Positions 19,279 to 28,369 are shown, numbered from the stretch's first letter. The stretch is DNA of 64,000 bases from Actinosynnema sp. ALI-1.44 (GCF_001984155.1 NZ_MTQO01000030.1:1-64000), one strand, 5' to 3'. Program-made: numbers and translations. The notes: generated by a model from the sequence alone, not told the origin.

Positions 19279-20639
19279 CAACAGGGTTTGACGTCATCAA
19301 CCCGACCACCGAGGAGATCGTCAGGACCGTCGCCCTGACCTCGGCCGACGAGACGGACGCGGCGATCAGGCGCGCCCACGCGGCGTGGCCCGCCTGGCGG
19401 GCGGTCGCACCGGGCGACCGGGCGCGGCTGCTGCGCCGGTTCGCGTCCGCTGTGGACGCCGACATCGAGAACCTCGCGCGGCTGGAGGTCACCAACGCCG
19501 GGCACACCATCGGCAACGCCCGCTGGGAGGCCGGCAACGTCCGTGACGTCGTCGAGTACTACTCGGCGGCGCCGGAACGGCTGTTCGGCAGGCAGATCCC
19601 GGTGCCGGGCGGGGTGAACGTGACGTTCGCCGAACCGCTCGGCGTGGTCGGCGTGATCGTGCCGTGGAACTTCCCGATGCCGATCGCGGGCTGGGGCTTC
19701 GCGCCCGCGCTCGCCGCCGGGAACACGGTCGTGCTGAAGCCGGCCGAGCTGACCCCGTTGACCGCCATCCGGCTCGGCGAGCTGGCCCGTGAAGCGGGCA
19801 TCCCCGAGGACGTGTTCCAGGTCCTGCCGGGCAAGGGATCGGTTGTCGGGCAACGGTTCGTCGACCACCCGCTGGTGCGCAAGGTCGTGTTCACCGGGTC
19901 GACCGAGGTCGGCAAGCAGATCATGGCGGGCTGCGCGGCCCAGGTGAAACGGCTGACGCTCGAACTGGGTGGCAAGAACGCCAACATCGTCTTCGCCGAC
20001 GCCGACCTGGAGAAAGCCGCCGCGACGGCGCCGTACGGGGTGTTCGACAACGCCGGGCAGGACTGCTGTGCGCGGTCACGGATCCTGGTGCAGCGCAGCG
20101 TGTACGACCGGTTCATGGAACTGTTCGAACCGGCCGTGAAGGGCGTGGTCGTCGGCGACCCCGGTCAGGAATCGACCGAGATGGGCCCGCTCATCTCGGC
20201 CGCGCACCGCTCGTCCGTGGCGTCCTATGTGCCCGGTGACGCTCCCGTCGCGTTCCGGGGCAGCGCGCCGGACGGGCCTGGCTTCTGGTTCCCGCCAACC
20301 GTTCTCGCGCCAGTGTCCCCTTCGGACCGTGCGGTGACCGACGAGGTCTTCGGGCCCGTCGTCGCCGTGCTACCGTTCGACGACGAGGAAGACGCGCTGC
20401 GGCTGGCCAACGACACCGAATACGGCCTGTCCGGCTCGATCTGGACGCGGGACGTCGGCCGCGCGCTGCGCGTGTCGCGCGGGGTCGAGGCGGGCAACCT
20501 GTCCGTCAACTCCCACTCGTCGGTGCGGTACTGGACGCCTTTCGGCGGCTTCAAGCAGTCCGGCCTCGGCCGGGAGCTCGGGCCGGACGCCGTGGCGGCG
20601 TTCACCGAGACCAAGAACGTGTTCATCGCCAACGACTGA
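19275..20639 (+). CDS. Aldehyde dehydrogenase (AldC-like)
   Basis: 454 residues of the NAD(P)-dependent ALDH superfamily. The VIVPWNFPMPIAGWGFAPAL segment, TGSTEVGKQI, catalytic Glu in LELGGKNANIVF and Cys in GQDCCARSRI are present. The C-terminal FGGFKQSGLGRELG is typical. Expected role: oxidation of a gamma-glutamyl aldehyde to the acid. It starts with GTG overlapping the hydrolase stop and is followed after 11 bases by an SDR gene. Confidence 0.92.
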   Translation: MTTGFDVINPTTEEIVRTVALTSADETDAAIRRAHAAWPAWRAVAPGDRARLLRRFASAVDADIENLARLEVTNAGHTIGNARWEAGNVRDVVEYYSAAPERLFGRQIPVPGGVNVTFAEPLGVVGVIVPWNFPMPIAGWGFAPALAAGNTVVLKPAELTPLTAIRLGELAREAGIPEDVFQVLPGKGSVVGQRFVDHPLVRKVVFTGSTEVGKQIMAGCAAQVKRLTLELGGKNANIVFADADLEKAAATAPYGVFDNAGQDCCARSRILVQRSVYDRFMELFEPAVKGVVVGDPGQESTEMGPLISAAHRSSVASYVPGDAPVAFRGSAPDGPGFWFPPTVLAPVSPSDRAVTDEVFGPVVAVLPFDDEEDALRLANDTEYGLSGSIWTRDVGRALRVSRGVEAGNLSVNSHSSVRYWTPFGGFKQSGLGRELGPDAVAAFTETKNVFIAND

Positions 20640-20650
20640 GGAGCTTTTCC

Positions 20651-21412
20651 ATGAGGTTGCAGGACCGGGTAGCGGTCGTCACCGGCGGCGGCAGCGGCAT
20701 CGGCCTCGCGTCGGTGCGGCGCCTGGCCAGCGAGGGCGCCAAGGTCGTCGTGGCCGACATCGACGCGGACGCGGGCAAGGCCACGGCCGACGAGGTGGGT
20801 GGCCTGTTCGTGCGGACCGACGTGACGGACCGGGAGCAGGTCGAAGCCCTCTTCCAGACCGCGGTGGACACGTACGGATCGCTGGACGTCGCGTTCAACA
20901 ACGCGGGCATCTCCCCGCCGGAGGACGAGTCGATCCTGAACACCGAGCCGGACGTCTGGCAGCGCGTGCAGACCGTGAACCTCAACTCGGTCTACCTCTG
21001 CTGCAAGGCCGCGATCCCGCACATGCAGCGCCAGGGCAAGGGATCGATCATCAACACGGCGTCGTTCGTCGCGGTGATGGGCGCGGCGACGTCGCAGATC
21101 TCCTACAGCGCCTCGAAAGGCGCGGTCCTGTCGATGACCCGCGAACTCGGTGTCCAGTTCGCCCGTGAAGGCATCCGGGTCAACGCCCTGTGCCCCGGAC
21201 CGGTGAACACGCCGTTGCTGAAGGAGCTGTTCGCCGCCGATGCCGAGCGGGCGCAGCGACGCCTGGTGCACGTCCCGATGGGCCGCTTCGCCGAACCGGA
21301 GGAGATCGCCGCCGCCGTGGCTTTCCTGGCCAGTGACGACTCGTCGTTCATGACCGCGTCGAGCTTCCTGGTCGACGGCGGCATCACTGGCGCGTACGTG
21401 ACCCCGCTGTAA
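20651..21412 (+). CDS. Short-chain dehydrogenase/reductase of the ethanolamine/polyamine cluster
   Basis: 253 residues with the classical SDR signature: TGGGSGIGLAS for NAD(P) binding, NNAGI, and the active site Ser/Tyr/Lys in NTASFVAV and SYSASKGAVL. Its place at the end of the cluster corresponds to Rv2857c. It may oxidise the gamma-glutamyl alcohol to the aldehyde that ALDH then uses, which is inference. ATG 20651 has GAGGAG close upstream. A tRNA-like sequence begins 13 bases after the stop. Confidence 0.9.
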   Translation: MRLQDRVAVVTGGGSGIGLASVRRLASEGAKVVVADIDADAGKATADEVGGLFVRTDVTDREQVEALFQTAVDTYGSLDVAFNNAGISPPEDESILNTEPDVWQRVQTVNLNSVYLCCKAAIPHMQRQGKGSIINTASFVAVMGAATSQISYSASKGAVLSMTRELGVQFAREGIRVNALCPGPVNTPLLKELFAADAERAQRRLVHVPMGRFAEPEEIAAAVAFLASDDSSFMTASSFLVDGGITGAYVTPL

Positions 21413-21425
21413 GGTGGCCGACGCA

Positions 21426-21500
21426 GGCCAGGTAGCGCAGAGGTCGTCGCGCGCTGCCTGCAAAGCAGTGAGGACGCCGGTTCGATTCCGGCAGGCTCTA
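21426..21500 (+). tRNA. tRNA-Cys(GCA)-like sequence with a broken acceptor stem, possible pseudo-tRNA
   Basis: The cloverleaf is good in three arms: D stem GCGC/GCGC, anticodon stem GCTGC/GCAGT around loop CTGCAAA (anticodon GCA), and T arm GCCGG-TTCGATT-CCGGC. The expected acceptor strands GGCCAGG (21426-21432) and AGGCTCT (21493-21499) do not pair. The position 8-9 TA and D-loop GG are present. It is therefore either a decayed tRNA, a rearranged one, or a recombination scar that kept the 3' half. Confidence 0.45.
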
Positions 21501-21501
21501 C

Positions 21502-22196
21502 GTGATCGACGACGCGGACTTCGATGCCTGCCTCGCCATGCTGGCCAAGGTGCGCGCGTTACCGAGGCCGAACCGCCGCTCGCGGTCGGCGCCGCGCCCG
21601 GTTTCTCGCCCGCCCTGCCTGAGCCGGACTGGGCGAAAGCGTTGTCCTCGGCGGAGATCGCGACCGCCGGGCAGGGTCAGGTCGACGCCAGCGGCCTGAT
21701 GGTCGACCCGGCGCCGACGAACTCGTGGACCGCGAAACTCGGGGACGTCGACCCGGCGGAGTTGCTCGAAGTCCACCTCATCAACGCGGTCGCGCCGTAC
21801 CTGCTGGCCGACGGGCTGATGCCGTTGCTGCGCGCGTCGAGTTCCCCCAGGCGCTACATCGTGAACGTCTCCGCGGTGGAGGGCTGGTTCGCCGCGAGGT
21901 ACAAGTCCGGCGCGCACCCGCACACCAACATGGCCAAGGCGGCCTTGAACATGCTCACCCGGACGAGCGCCGAGGACCTCGCCGGACAGGGCATCTATGT
22001 GACCAGTGTGGACACCGGGTGGATCACGGACGAGAACCCCGCGCCGGTCAAGACCCGGATCGCCGACGAGGGCTGGCGGCCACCGCTGGACGTGCTCGAC
22101 GGCGCCGCGCGGATCTACGACCCCATCGTGCGCGGAGAGGCCGGTGAGCCGCCGTCGGGTGTGCTGCTCAAGGACTACCGGGAGGTGGCGTGGTGA
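21502..22196 (+). pseudogene. Internally deleted SDR-family oxidoreductase
   Basis: The first 20 codons from GTG 21502 (DDADFDACLAMLAKVRALP) match the N-terminal helix of a roughly 480-residue SDR family. The rest of that helix region and the Rossmann NAD-binding half are gone. After a frame change the C-terminal third continues to a stop at 22196, with ELLEVHLINAVAPYLLA, HPHTNMAKAALNMLTRTSAE and VDTGWITDENP. A gene lacking its cofactor-binding half should be inactive. The next gene, normally its partner, is decayed too. Confidence 0.75.
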
Positions 22197-22676
22197 GCCT
22201 GGACCCGTTGCTCGCGTGGTTGCGCAGCGGCGCGGAAACCGCTCGCCGCCTGGACTTCCCGGTCGGCACGGCACTGCCGGACGGCAGGCTGGATCTGTGC
22301 AAGTCCCACCTCGGGCCGGTGGGTGTCCAGTCCGTTGTGGACGCTCTACCCGGTGCGGGGCCGGTGCGGCACCTGCTGCTCGGCACGGACGGCTTGGGCG
22401 ACGAGGGCGCCGTGTCCGCGACCGAAGGTGCCATCAAGGCCGGGGCATCGACCGTCTACCTGGGGTGCAACGGGATCGGCGAAGGCGGCGCGTGTTCGGT
22501 CGCCGAGCGGATCGCTGCCTCACCGGGGATCGTGCGCGGCCTGTGGCTGAAGCGCAACCCCTTGGCGCGACGGGATCGCGCGGCGTGTCAAGCGTGAACT
22601 CGGCCACATCGCCGCGGGTTTGCCTGAGCTGCTGCCCCATCCGGACGTTGCCGCGATCAGGAGCGTCCACCGCTGA
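22193..22676 (+). pseudogene. Decayed leucine-rich-repeat (ribonuclease-inhibitor-like) protein
   Basis: From GTG 22193 the frame encodes about 120 residues with LRR-like segments (TVYLGCNGIGEGGACSVAER, VRGLWLKRNPLA) and then breaks near 22570. The expected C-terminal end continues in another frame (VKRELGHIAAGLPELLPHP, DVAAIRSVHR) to a TGA at 22674-22676. The middle is missing, so there was a deletion with frameshift. It starts with a 4-base overlap on the SDR relic, as expected for a former two-gene operon. Confidence 0.68.
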
Positions 22677-22688
22677 TACGGTGGAGCC

Positions 22689-23432
22689 ATGTCTCTTAGC
22701 GGTAAGGTAGTTCTGGTCACGGGCGGTGGCGGCGCGCTCGCCGGTGCGATCCTCGACGCCTTCGTCGGGGACGGAGCCAAGGTCGTGCTGGCCGGACGTG
22801 ACGCCGACCGGCTGACCGAGGCCGCGGGCGGCAAGAGGGACGTGAGCTGGGTGGTGGCCGACGTGACCAACCCGGATGACGTGGCGGAGATGGTCGACAC
22901 CGTCGTGCGCCGCCACGGCCGTCTGGACGTGGCCGTGAACGCGGCAGGCGTGTTCGGCAAACCCGCGCCGGTCGCGTCGCTCGAGCTCGACACGTGGAAG
23001 TCGGTGCTGGACACCAACCTGACCGGCGTCTTCCTGTGCATGAAGTACGAGATCGCTGCCATGCGGCGCACCGGGGGCGGCGCGATCATCAACGTCTCGT
23101 CGAACATCGGGGCGCACGGCCGACGCCCCGGGCTGAGCGCCTACGCCAGCTCCAAGGCGGCAGTCAGCGTGCTCACCCAGACCGCCGCCCGCGAATACAT
23201 CGCGGACGGCATCCGGATCAACGCGATCAGCCCCGGCGCCAGCGACACACCCATGTCGTACCGGCCAGGCGAGACCAAGGAGGACCGCGACGCCCGCGTC
23301 GCCGCGGCCGTCCCCGCGGGCCGGGTCAGCGACCCGGGTGAGGTGGCGGCGACTGTGCTGTGGCTCGCGTCCGACGCGGCCAGCTACGTCGTCGGGCACG
23401 ACCTGGTCGTCGACGGCGGCGCGACGGCCTGA
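22689..23432 (+). CDS. SDR family oxidoreductase
   Basis: 247 residues. NAD(P)-binding TGGGGALAGAI is slightly unusual, with ALA for the common xGI. NAAGVFGK, the Ser motif INVSSNIGAHG and the YASSKAAV Tyr/Lys pair are intact. The C-terminal GHDLVVDGGATA is typical of glucose/3-oxoacyl-type reductases. The substrate cannot be told. It lies just after the decayed pair and converges on the OsmC gene with no gap. Confidence 0.88.
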   Translation: MSLSGKVVLVTGGGGALAGAILDAFVGDGAKVVLAGRDADRLTEAAGGKRDVSWVVADVTNPDDVAEMVDTVVRRHGRLDVAVNAAGVFGKPAPVASLELDTWKSVLDTNLTGVFLCMKYEIAAMRRTGGGAIINVSSNIGAHGRRPGLSAYASSKAAVSVLTQTAAREYIADGIRINAISPGASDTPMSYRPGETKEDRDARVAAAVPAGRVSDPGEVAATVLWLASDAASYVVGHDLVVDGGATA

Positions 23433-23837
23433 TCAGACGGTGACCTTGACCGGGGTGCCCGGCTCGACCGAGTGGCTCACCGTGCAGGTCAGCTCGACGG
23501 CCTTGACCACCAGCTTGACCAGCTGGGCCTGACCGGCCTCGTCGAGCTTGGTCATGTCCAGGTCGAACTTGGTCTCGACGCTGGTGATCCGGTCGGCTTC
23601 GACGTCCTTCTCGGCGGTGACGACCATGTCGATCGGGGCGTCGTCGCCGAGCCTGCGGGAGATCACGCTGTCGGCCGACAGCGTCGCGCACGCGCCGAGC
23701 GCCGCCATCAGCAGTTCGACCGGCGAGAAGTCCGGGCCGTCGCCCGAGCGGCCGATCTTGATCTCGGCGCCGCGGGCGTTGGTCGCGACGAACTTCGCCG
23801 GGGCGGACCGCCGGATCTGGACCGGGGTCGGGTTCAT
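23433..23837 (-). CDS. OsmC/Ohr family protein
   Basis: 134 residues with the two active cysteines of the family, in ALGACATLSADSV and VELTCTVSHSV. Such thiol peroxidases reduce organic hydroperoxides. The YhfA-like subgroup with FSPVELLMAALGAC fits best. It converges with the SDR gene and is divergent to the APC permease at 23923. Confidence 0.88.
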   Translation of the reverse strand: MNPTPVQIRRSAPAKFVATNARGAEIKIGRSGDGPDFSPVELLMAALGACATLSADSVISRRLGDDAPIDMVVTAEKDVEADRITSVETKFDLDMTKLDEAGQAQLVKLVVKAVELTCTVSHSVEPGTPVKVTV

Positions 23838-23922
23838 GCTGGTCTCCCATCAGGTGGTCTTCGGTGGTCCCGCGCAGTGGAACGTGGTGAGGTCTGATCG
23901 TGTTCCACGACGAGGGGCCGAA

Positions 23923-25236
23923 GTGAGCGAGATCCCCACCTTACGGCGCACGCTGACCCTGCGTGACCTGGTCGTCTACGGTCTGCTGTTCATTGGGCCG
24001 CTGGCGCCCGTCGGCGTGTTCGGCGTGCTGGATGCCCGCAGCGGCGGCGCGGTGGCGTTGGTCTACCTCGTCGCGACCGTCGCCATGGGACTCACTGCCT
24101 ACTCGTACGCGACGATGTCCGCGGAAATCCCCCGAGCGGGCTCGGTGTTCTCCTACGCCTCGGCGGGACTGGGCAGGACGGCTGGGTTCTTCGCCGGATG
24201 GCTGGTGCTGCTGGACTACCTGCTGATCCCGAGTGTGGCGTACCTGTTCACCGGGATCGCCACGAACGCGCTCGTGCCCGGGATCCCGGTCTGGCTGGCC
24301 ACCGGCGCGGCGATTCTCGTGACCACCGCGGTGAACCTCGCCGGTGTACGCCTGGCCGCCGTCGTCGGCCTGGTCGTGCTCGTGGTGGAGATCGTGCTGC
24401 TGGTGGTGTTCGTCGTCGCGGCCGTGGTGGTGCTTGTCACGGATGGTGCGCAACGCCCGTGGCAGTCGCCGTTCACCGGTGTCTCGGGGTTCGAGGTCAC
24501 CGCGGTGGTCGGCGCGGTGTCGGTCGCGGTGCTGTCGTTCCTCGGTTTCGACGCGATCGCGTCGTTCGCGGAGGAGAACGTCGGCCCCAGCAAGGTCGTC
24601 GGCCGTGCGACGCTGTTCTGCCTCGTGCTGGCCGGTTTCCTGTTCGTGGTGCAGACGTACCTCGGCGCCCTGCTGACCCCCGCGAGTCCATCGGGTTCCT
24701 CCGGGCAGGTGTTCTACGAGATGCTGCGCACCAGCATCGGCCCATGGCTGGCGGTGGTGGTGACGGCGGTGAAAGCCGTCGGCCCGGCGTTCTCCGCGAT
24801 GGTCGCGCAGGCGGCGGTGGGGCGGCTGCTGTACAGCATGGCCAGGGAATCACGACTGCCGAAGCAACTCGCGGCGGTGGACAACCGGACGAAGACGCCA
24901 TGGACCGCGATCCTGTTCGCCGCCGTGCTGACCCTGGTGGTGGCGGTCTGGGCGGCGAGCCGCGACGACGGACTGGACATCCTGGTGTCCATTGTGGATG
25001 TCGGCGCGCTCGCCGCCTTCACCCTCCTGCACCTGTCGGTGATCGGTTACTTCCGTGGCCGGTACAGGGTGCTGGCGCACCTCGTGGTCCCGATCCTCGG
25101 CGCCGCCGTGATGGTCGCGGTACTGGCGTTGTCCAGCACGACCGCACTCATCGTCGGCGCGATCTGGTTCGCCGTGGGCATTGTGGTGAACCTGGCCGGA
25201 TCCCGTGCCGGTGGCGTGCCGCCGGTCAGTCCATGA
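23923..25236 (+). CDS. APC-family amino acid permease
   Basis: 437 residues with about 12 membrane helices (for example LVVYGLLFIGPLAPVGVFG, VWLATGAAILVTTAVNLAG). The conserved FLGFDAIASFAEE segment is typical of APC transporters. The GTG at 23923 is chosen because similarity and the first helix start just after it; the longer frame runs over the OsmC gene. The 3' end overlaps the convergent RidA gene by 11 bases. Substrate unknown; RidA next door hints at amino-acid or amine catabolism. Confidence 0.85.
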   Translation: MSEIPTLRRTLTLRDLVVYGLLFIGPLAPVGVFGVLDARSGGAVALVYLVATVAMGLTAYSYATMSAEIPRAGSVFSYASAGLGRTAGFFAGWLVLLDYLLIPSVAYLFTGIATNALVPGIPVWLATGAAILVTTAVNLAGVRLAAVVGLVVLVVEIVLLVVFVVAAVVVLVTDGAQRPWQSPFTGVSGFEVTAVVGAVSVAVLSFLGFDAIASFAEENVGPSKVVGRATLFCLVLAGFLFVVQTYLGALLTPASPSGSSGQVFYEMLRTSIGPWLAVVVTAVKAVGPAFSAMVAQAAVGRLLYSMARESRLPKQLAAVDNRTKTPWTAILFAAVLTLVVAVWAASRDDGLDILVSIVDVGALAAFTLLHLSVIGYFRGRYRVLAHLVVPILGAAVMVAVLALSSTTALIVGAIWFAVGIVVNLAGSRAGGVPPVSP

Positions 25237-25633
25237 CGGCGACGGCTTCGACCTCCACCAGGTGTTCGGGCACGTCCAGGGCCGCGACGCCGATCAGGGT
25301 GCCGGGCGGTGTCGGGGTGATGCCGAGCTTGGCGGCCGCTCGGGCGGCGCCTTCGAAGAACAGCGGCAGCTTGTCCGGGGTCCAGTCGACGACGTAGACA
25401 GTCAGTTTCGTCACGTCGGCGAAGGTGGCGCCGACACCGGTCAAAGCGGCGTCGATGTTGGGGTAGCACTGCTCGACCTGAGCCGCGAGATCGCCCTCGC
25501 CGATCGTGGTGCCGTCGGCGTCCCAGGCGACCTGGCCCGCGACGAAGACCTGCTTCGAGCCGGTCGCGACGGACACCTGGTGGTAGCCGTCGATCACGGG
25601 CAGGCCTGCCGGGTTCACCAGATTGACGGGCAT
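25226..25633 (-). CDS. RidA family protein (YjgF/YER057c/UK114)
   Basis: 135 residues with the RidA fold motifs VFVAGQVAWDADG, NIDAALTGVGATFADVTKLTVYV and a final LVEVEAVAV. RidA proteins deaminate reactive enamine/imine intermediates from PLP enzymes. The usual arginine near the C-terminus (xxRxxxE type) is replaced here (LDVPEHLVEVEAV), so it may belong to a Rid subfamily with another function. It is divergent to the HxlR regulator, which may control it. Confidence 0.85.
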   Translation of the reverse strand: MPVNLVNPAGLPVIDGYHQVSVATGSKQVFVAGQVAWDADGTTIGEGDLAAQVEQCYPNIDAALTGVGATFADVTKLTVYVVDWTPDKLPLFFEGAARAAAKLGITPTPPGTLIGVAALDVPEHLVEVEAVAVMD

Positions 25634-25728
25634 CGTCTTCTCCCAATGGTCTCTTGTGGTTACTCGGGAACCGTAGGAGAGTGAGCGCTGACATGGAAGA
25701 ACGCACTTTTCAGTGACTGGGGAACCTG

Positions 25729-26127
25729 ATGGTGACCAAGCAGTTCCAGGGCACGCCGGACGCGGATCTGACTCGCGCGGACTCGCTGGCGCGCGAGATC
25801 TTCTCCGACATCGCCAACAAGTGGGCGTTGCTGATCATCGAGTCGGTCGGCGACGACACCCGCCGGTTCACCGAACTCCGGGACGAGATCGAAGGCATCA
25901 GCCACAAGATGCTCACCCAGAACCTGCGCATGCTGGAGCGCAACGGCCTGGTGGTGCGCACCGTGCACCCGACCGTTCCGCCGCGGGTCGACTACACCCT
26001 CACCGACGCGGGCCACGGCCTGCGCAAGACGGTCGACGGCATGTGCGACTGGACCCAGCAGTACCTGCGGCACATCGAGGCGGCCCGCCACCGCTTCGAC
26101 GGGCCGGTCACCTCCCCGACGGCGTGA
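25729..26127 (+). CDS. HxlR-family transcriptional regulator
   Basis: 132 residues of winged-helix HxlR type. IFSDIANKWALLIIESVGDD and RRFTELRDEIEGISHKML are the signature, with recognition helix in LTQNLRMLERNGLV. It lacks the N-terminal conserved Cys used by redox-sensing members. ATG 25729 is preceded by GGGGAACCTG. It is divergent to ridA, and its end overlaps the convergent response regulator by 20 bases. Confidence 0.9.
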   Translation: MVTKQFQGTPDADLTRADSLAREIFSDIANKWALLIIESVGDDTRRFTELRDEIEGISHKMLTQNLRMLERNGLVVRTVHPTVPPRVDYTLTDAGHGLRKTVDGMCDWTQQYLRHIEAARHRFDGPVTSPTA

Positions 26128-26764
26128 TCAGCGCCGTCTCGTAGGCGACGATGACCAGCTGGGCGCGGTCACGGGCCTGCAGCTTCGACAGCAGACGGCT
26201 GACGTGGGTCTTGACCGTGGCCAGGCCGACGTGCAGGTGCTCGGCGATCTCGGTGTTGGACAGGCCGCGGGCGATCAGGGCGAGGACCTCGCGTTCCCGG
26301 TCGGTGACGCCGTCGAGCTCCCGCGCCGGGCTGGTGGCCGGTTCCGGGCGGTTGGTGAACTCCGCGATCAGCCTGCGGGTCACGGTGGGCGCGAGCAGGC
26401 TCTCACCCGCCGCGATGATTCGGATCGCGGTGAGCAGGTCCGCCGGTGGCGTGTCCTTGAGCAGGAACCCGCTCGCCCCGGCGCGCAAGGCGCCGTACAC
26501 GTACGAGTCCAAGTCGAACGTGGTGAGCATCAACACGCGAGTGTCCGTCGAGGCGCAGATCTGCCTGGTCGCCTCGATGCCGTCCATCTCCGGCATGCGC
26601 ACGTCCATCAGCACGACGTCCGGCTGCTCCCGGCGGACCAGGTCGATCGCCTCGATGCCGTTGCCGGCCTCGCCCACGGTCTCCAGGCCGTCGGCGGTGT
26701 CGATCAGCATCCGGAAACTGCCACGCAGCAACGCCTGGTCGTCGGCGACGGCGACACGGATCAC
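26108..26764 (-). CDS. NarL/LuxR-family response regulator
   Basis: 218 residues. The receiver domain has acidic pocket residues in VAVADDQALLRG, phospho-acceptor Asp in DVVLMDVRMPEMDGIEA and Lys in GFLLKDTPP. The C-terminal LuxR helix-turn-helix is LTDREREVLALIARGLSN-like with EIAEHLHVGLATVKTHVSRL. The GTG start at 26764 overlaps the histidine kinase stop, so the pair is co-translated. It belongs to the DesR-like group paired with HisKA_3 kinases. Confidence 0.93.
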   Translation of the reverse strand: MIRVAVADDQALLRGSFRMLIDTADGLETVGEAGNGIEAIDLVRREQPDVVLMDVRMPEMDGIEATRQICASTDTRVLMLTTFDLDSYVYGALRAGASGFLLKDTPPADLLTAIRIIAAGESLLAPTVTRRLIAEFTNRPEPATSPARELDGVTDREREVLALIARGLSNTEIAEHLHVGLATVKTHVSRLLSKLQARDRAQLVIVAYETALITPSGR

Positions 26765-28023
26765 GGCGACACTCCTGAACAGGGAAGGGTGGCGGACACG
26801 GCGAACCCGCCGGAAGACGACGGCCCAGCGAAGAACTGCCCGCCGTACATCATGACGCGTTCGCGCATCCCGATCAGACCATGCCCGGACCCCGGCACCC
26901 GCGACAGACCCGGACGGCCCGAATCCACCACCGACACCCGCAGCGCCCCCTCGGACACGCTGACATCGACCGAACACGCGACCGCCCCCGCGTGCTTGAC
27001 GACGTTCGTCAGCGCCTCCTGCACGATGCGATACGCCGACAGCTCCAGCCCGGACGGCAAGGACAGCGAAGGCAGTGCGGACATGGTCACATCGACCCCG
27101 GCGCTCCTGGCCCGCTGAGCCAGCGCGGGCAGGTCGGCGAGTCCAGGCGCGGGCGTCAGCCCAGGGGCGTCGTCGTCCTCCCGCTCGAACTCCGTGTCCG
27201 CCGATGCCCCGGACCCGGCTAAGCGCGGGCCTGGTGTGGTGTGTTCGCCCGGGGAAGCGGGCAAGGTGGGGGAGGAGCGCAGGATCCCCAGCATCTGGCG
27301 CATCTCGATCAACGTGGTGCGGCTGGTCGACTCGATGACGCGAAGCGCGTCCCGCGCTTCCTCCGGACGCTGGTCCGCGACGTGGTTGGCGATGCCTGCC
27401 TTGACCGCGATGAGGCTCATGCTGTGCGCGACCACGTCGTGCAGTTCGCGGGCGATGCGCAGGCGCTCGTCGCTGACCATCGACTGGGCCAACTGGTGGG
27501 CGGAGCGGGCCAGGTACGAACGGCGGGCCTCGATCCAACGGCCGACCGCCCAGACGGCCACCATGATCAGTCCGACGGAGATGAGGATGTCGCGCGGGAG
27601 GCTGGCGAACTGCGCGGGCGTCAGCGCGGACGTGACGGCGACCGCGACCACGACGGTGCCGAGGGCGGAGACCAGGGACAACACCGGTCTGCGGTGGGTG
27701 GTGGCCATGATGTAGAGCGCCGCCGCCGCGGGTACCCATGGTTCACGGGTCGCGTTGAAGATCGTGGCCAGCGCTGACCCGAGCAGCGTCAGGGCGAGGA
27801 CCGGCCCCGGCCACAGCCTGCGGACAGCCATCGGCACGGTGGCGATGATGGAAATCAGCCAACCGAACCAGAGCGGGCCGGTGAACTGTTCCTGACTCGC
27901 GTCGCCGGGCAGGTCCAGGAACGAGATGTGCGCGAGCAGCAGCGCGGCCGCCGCGATCGCGTCGACCGCGACGAGTTCCCACAGCTTCAGCTTCCGGGCG
28001 AGGAACGGTCGCTTGTCGGTCAT
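26761..28023 (-). CDS. HisKA_3 sensor histidine kinase
   Basis: About 420 residues with four or five N-terminal membrane helices (LVAVDAIAAAALLLAHISFL, LALTLLGSALATI and others). The dimerisation/phospho-acceptor motif is ERLRIARELHDVVAHSMSLI and the ATP-binding domain has EALTNVVKHAGA and HGLIGMRERVMMYGG. A disordered stretch (TPGPRLAGSGASADTEFERE) is inserted between H-box and ATPase. ATG 28023 is preferred; an ATG at 28077 would add 18 residues. The signal is unknown. A glycine riboswitch starts divergently 130 bases away. Confidence 0.9.
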   Translation of the reverse strand: MTDKRPFLARKLKLWELVAVDAIAAAALLLAHISFLDLPGDASQEQFTGPLWFGWLISIIATVPMAVRRLWPGPVLALTLLGSALATIFNATREPWVPAAAALYIMATTHRRPVLSLVSALGTVVVAVAVTSALTPAQFASLPRDILISVGLIMVAVWAVGRWIEARRSYLARSAHQLAQSMVSDERLRIARELHDVVAHSMSLIAVKAGIANHVADQRPEEARDALRVIESTSRTTLIEMRQMLGILRSSPTLPASPGEHTTPGPRLAGSGASADTEFEREDDDAPGLTPAPGLADLPALAQRARSAGVDVTMSALPSLSLPSGLELSAYRIVQEALTNVVKHAGAVACSVDVSVSEGALRVSVVDSGRPGLSRVPGSGHGLIGMRERVMMYGGQFFAGPSSSGGFAVSATLPCSGVSP

Positions 28024-28149
28024 GCTCTGTACGCTATCGGGCCTGGTCACAGGGTGCATCAGACTGCGGTCCGTCATTCTGGAGGTGGACTCGGACTACG
28101 GTCTGAGCGTAGGTTGAGCACAGTCGTAGACAACTGCATACGAGCCGCT

Positions 28150-28340
28150 ATGAGCCGCGGCGGGAGAGCCTTCGCCAGCCGGATCCGCGAAGCACCGAAG
28201 GAGCAAGCCTCCCCGCAATCTCTCAGGTACAGCTACCGCCACGGCCAGGCAACTCTGGAAAGAAGGCGTCACGACGCCTCGCCAACGGTGAAAGCCGCGC
28301 ACGCGGTGAAGCTCTCAGGCAGCAAGGACAGAGTGGGGAG
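28150..28340 (+). promoter_or_regulatory. Tandem glycine riboswitch upstream of glyA
   Basis: Two glycine aptamers follow each other. The first has GGGAGAGCC (28162-28170), CCGAAGGAGCAA and CTCTCAGG (28220-28227). The second has CTCTGGAAAGA (28253-28263), CCAACGGTGAAAGCC, CTCTCAGGC and closes with GGACAGAG (28326-28333). These are the consensus elements of the gcvT-type riboswitch. Downstream GGGAG (28336-28340) can pair with CTCCC (28363-28367), enclosing the glyA ribosome binding site GAGGAGGAG, so control by translation initiation is plausible. Whether glycine turns glyA on or off is not shown by the sequence. Confidence 0.9.
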
Positions 28341-28369
28341 TTCCGAAACCTACGAGGAGGAGCTCCCGG

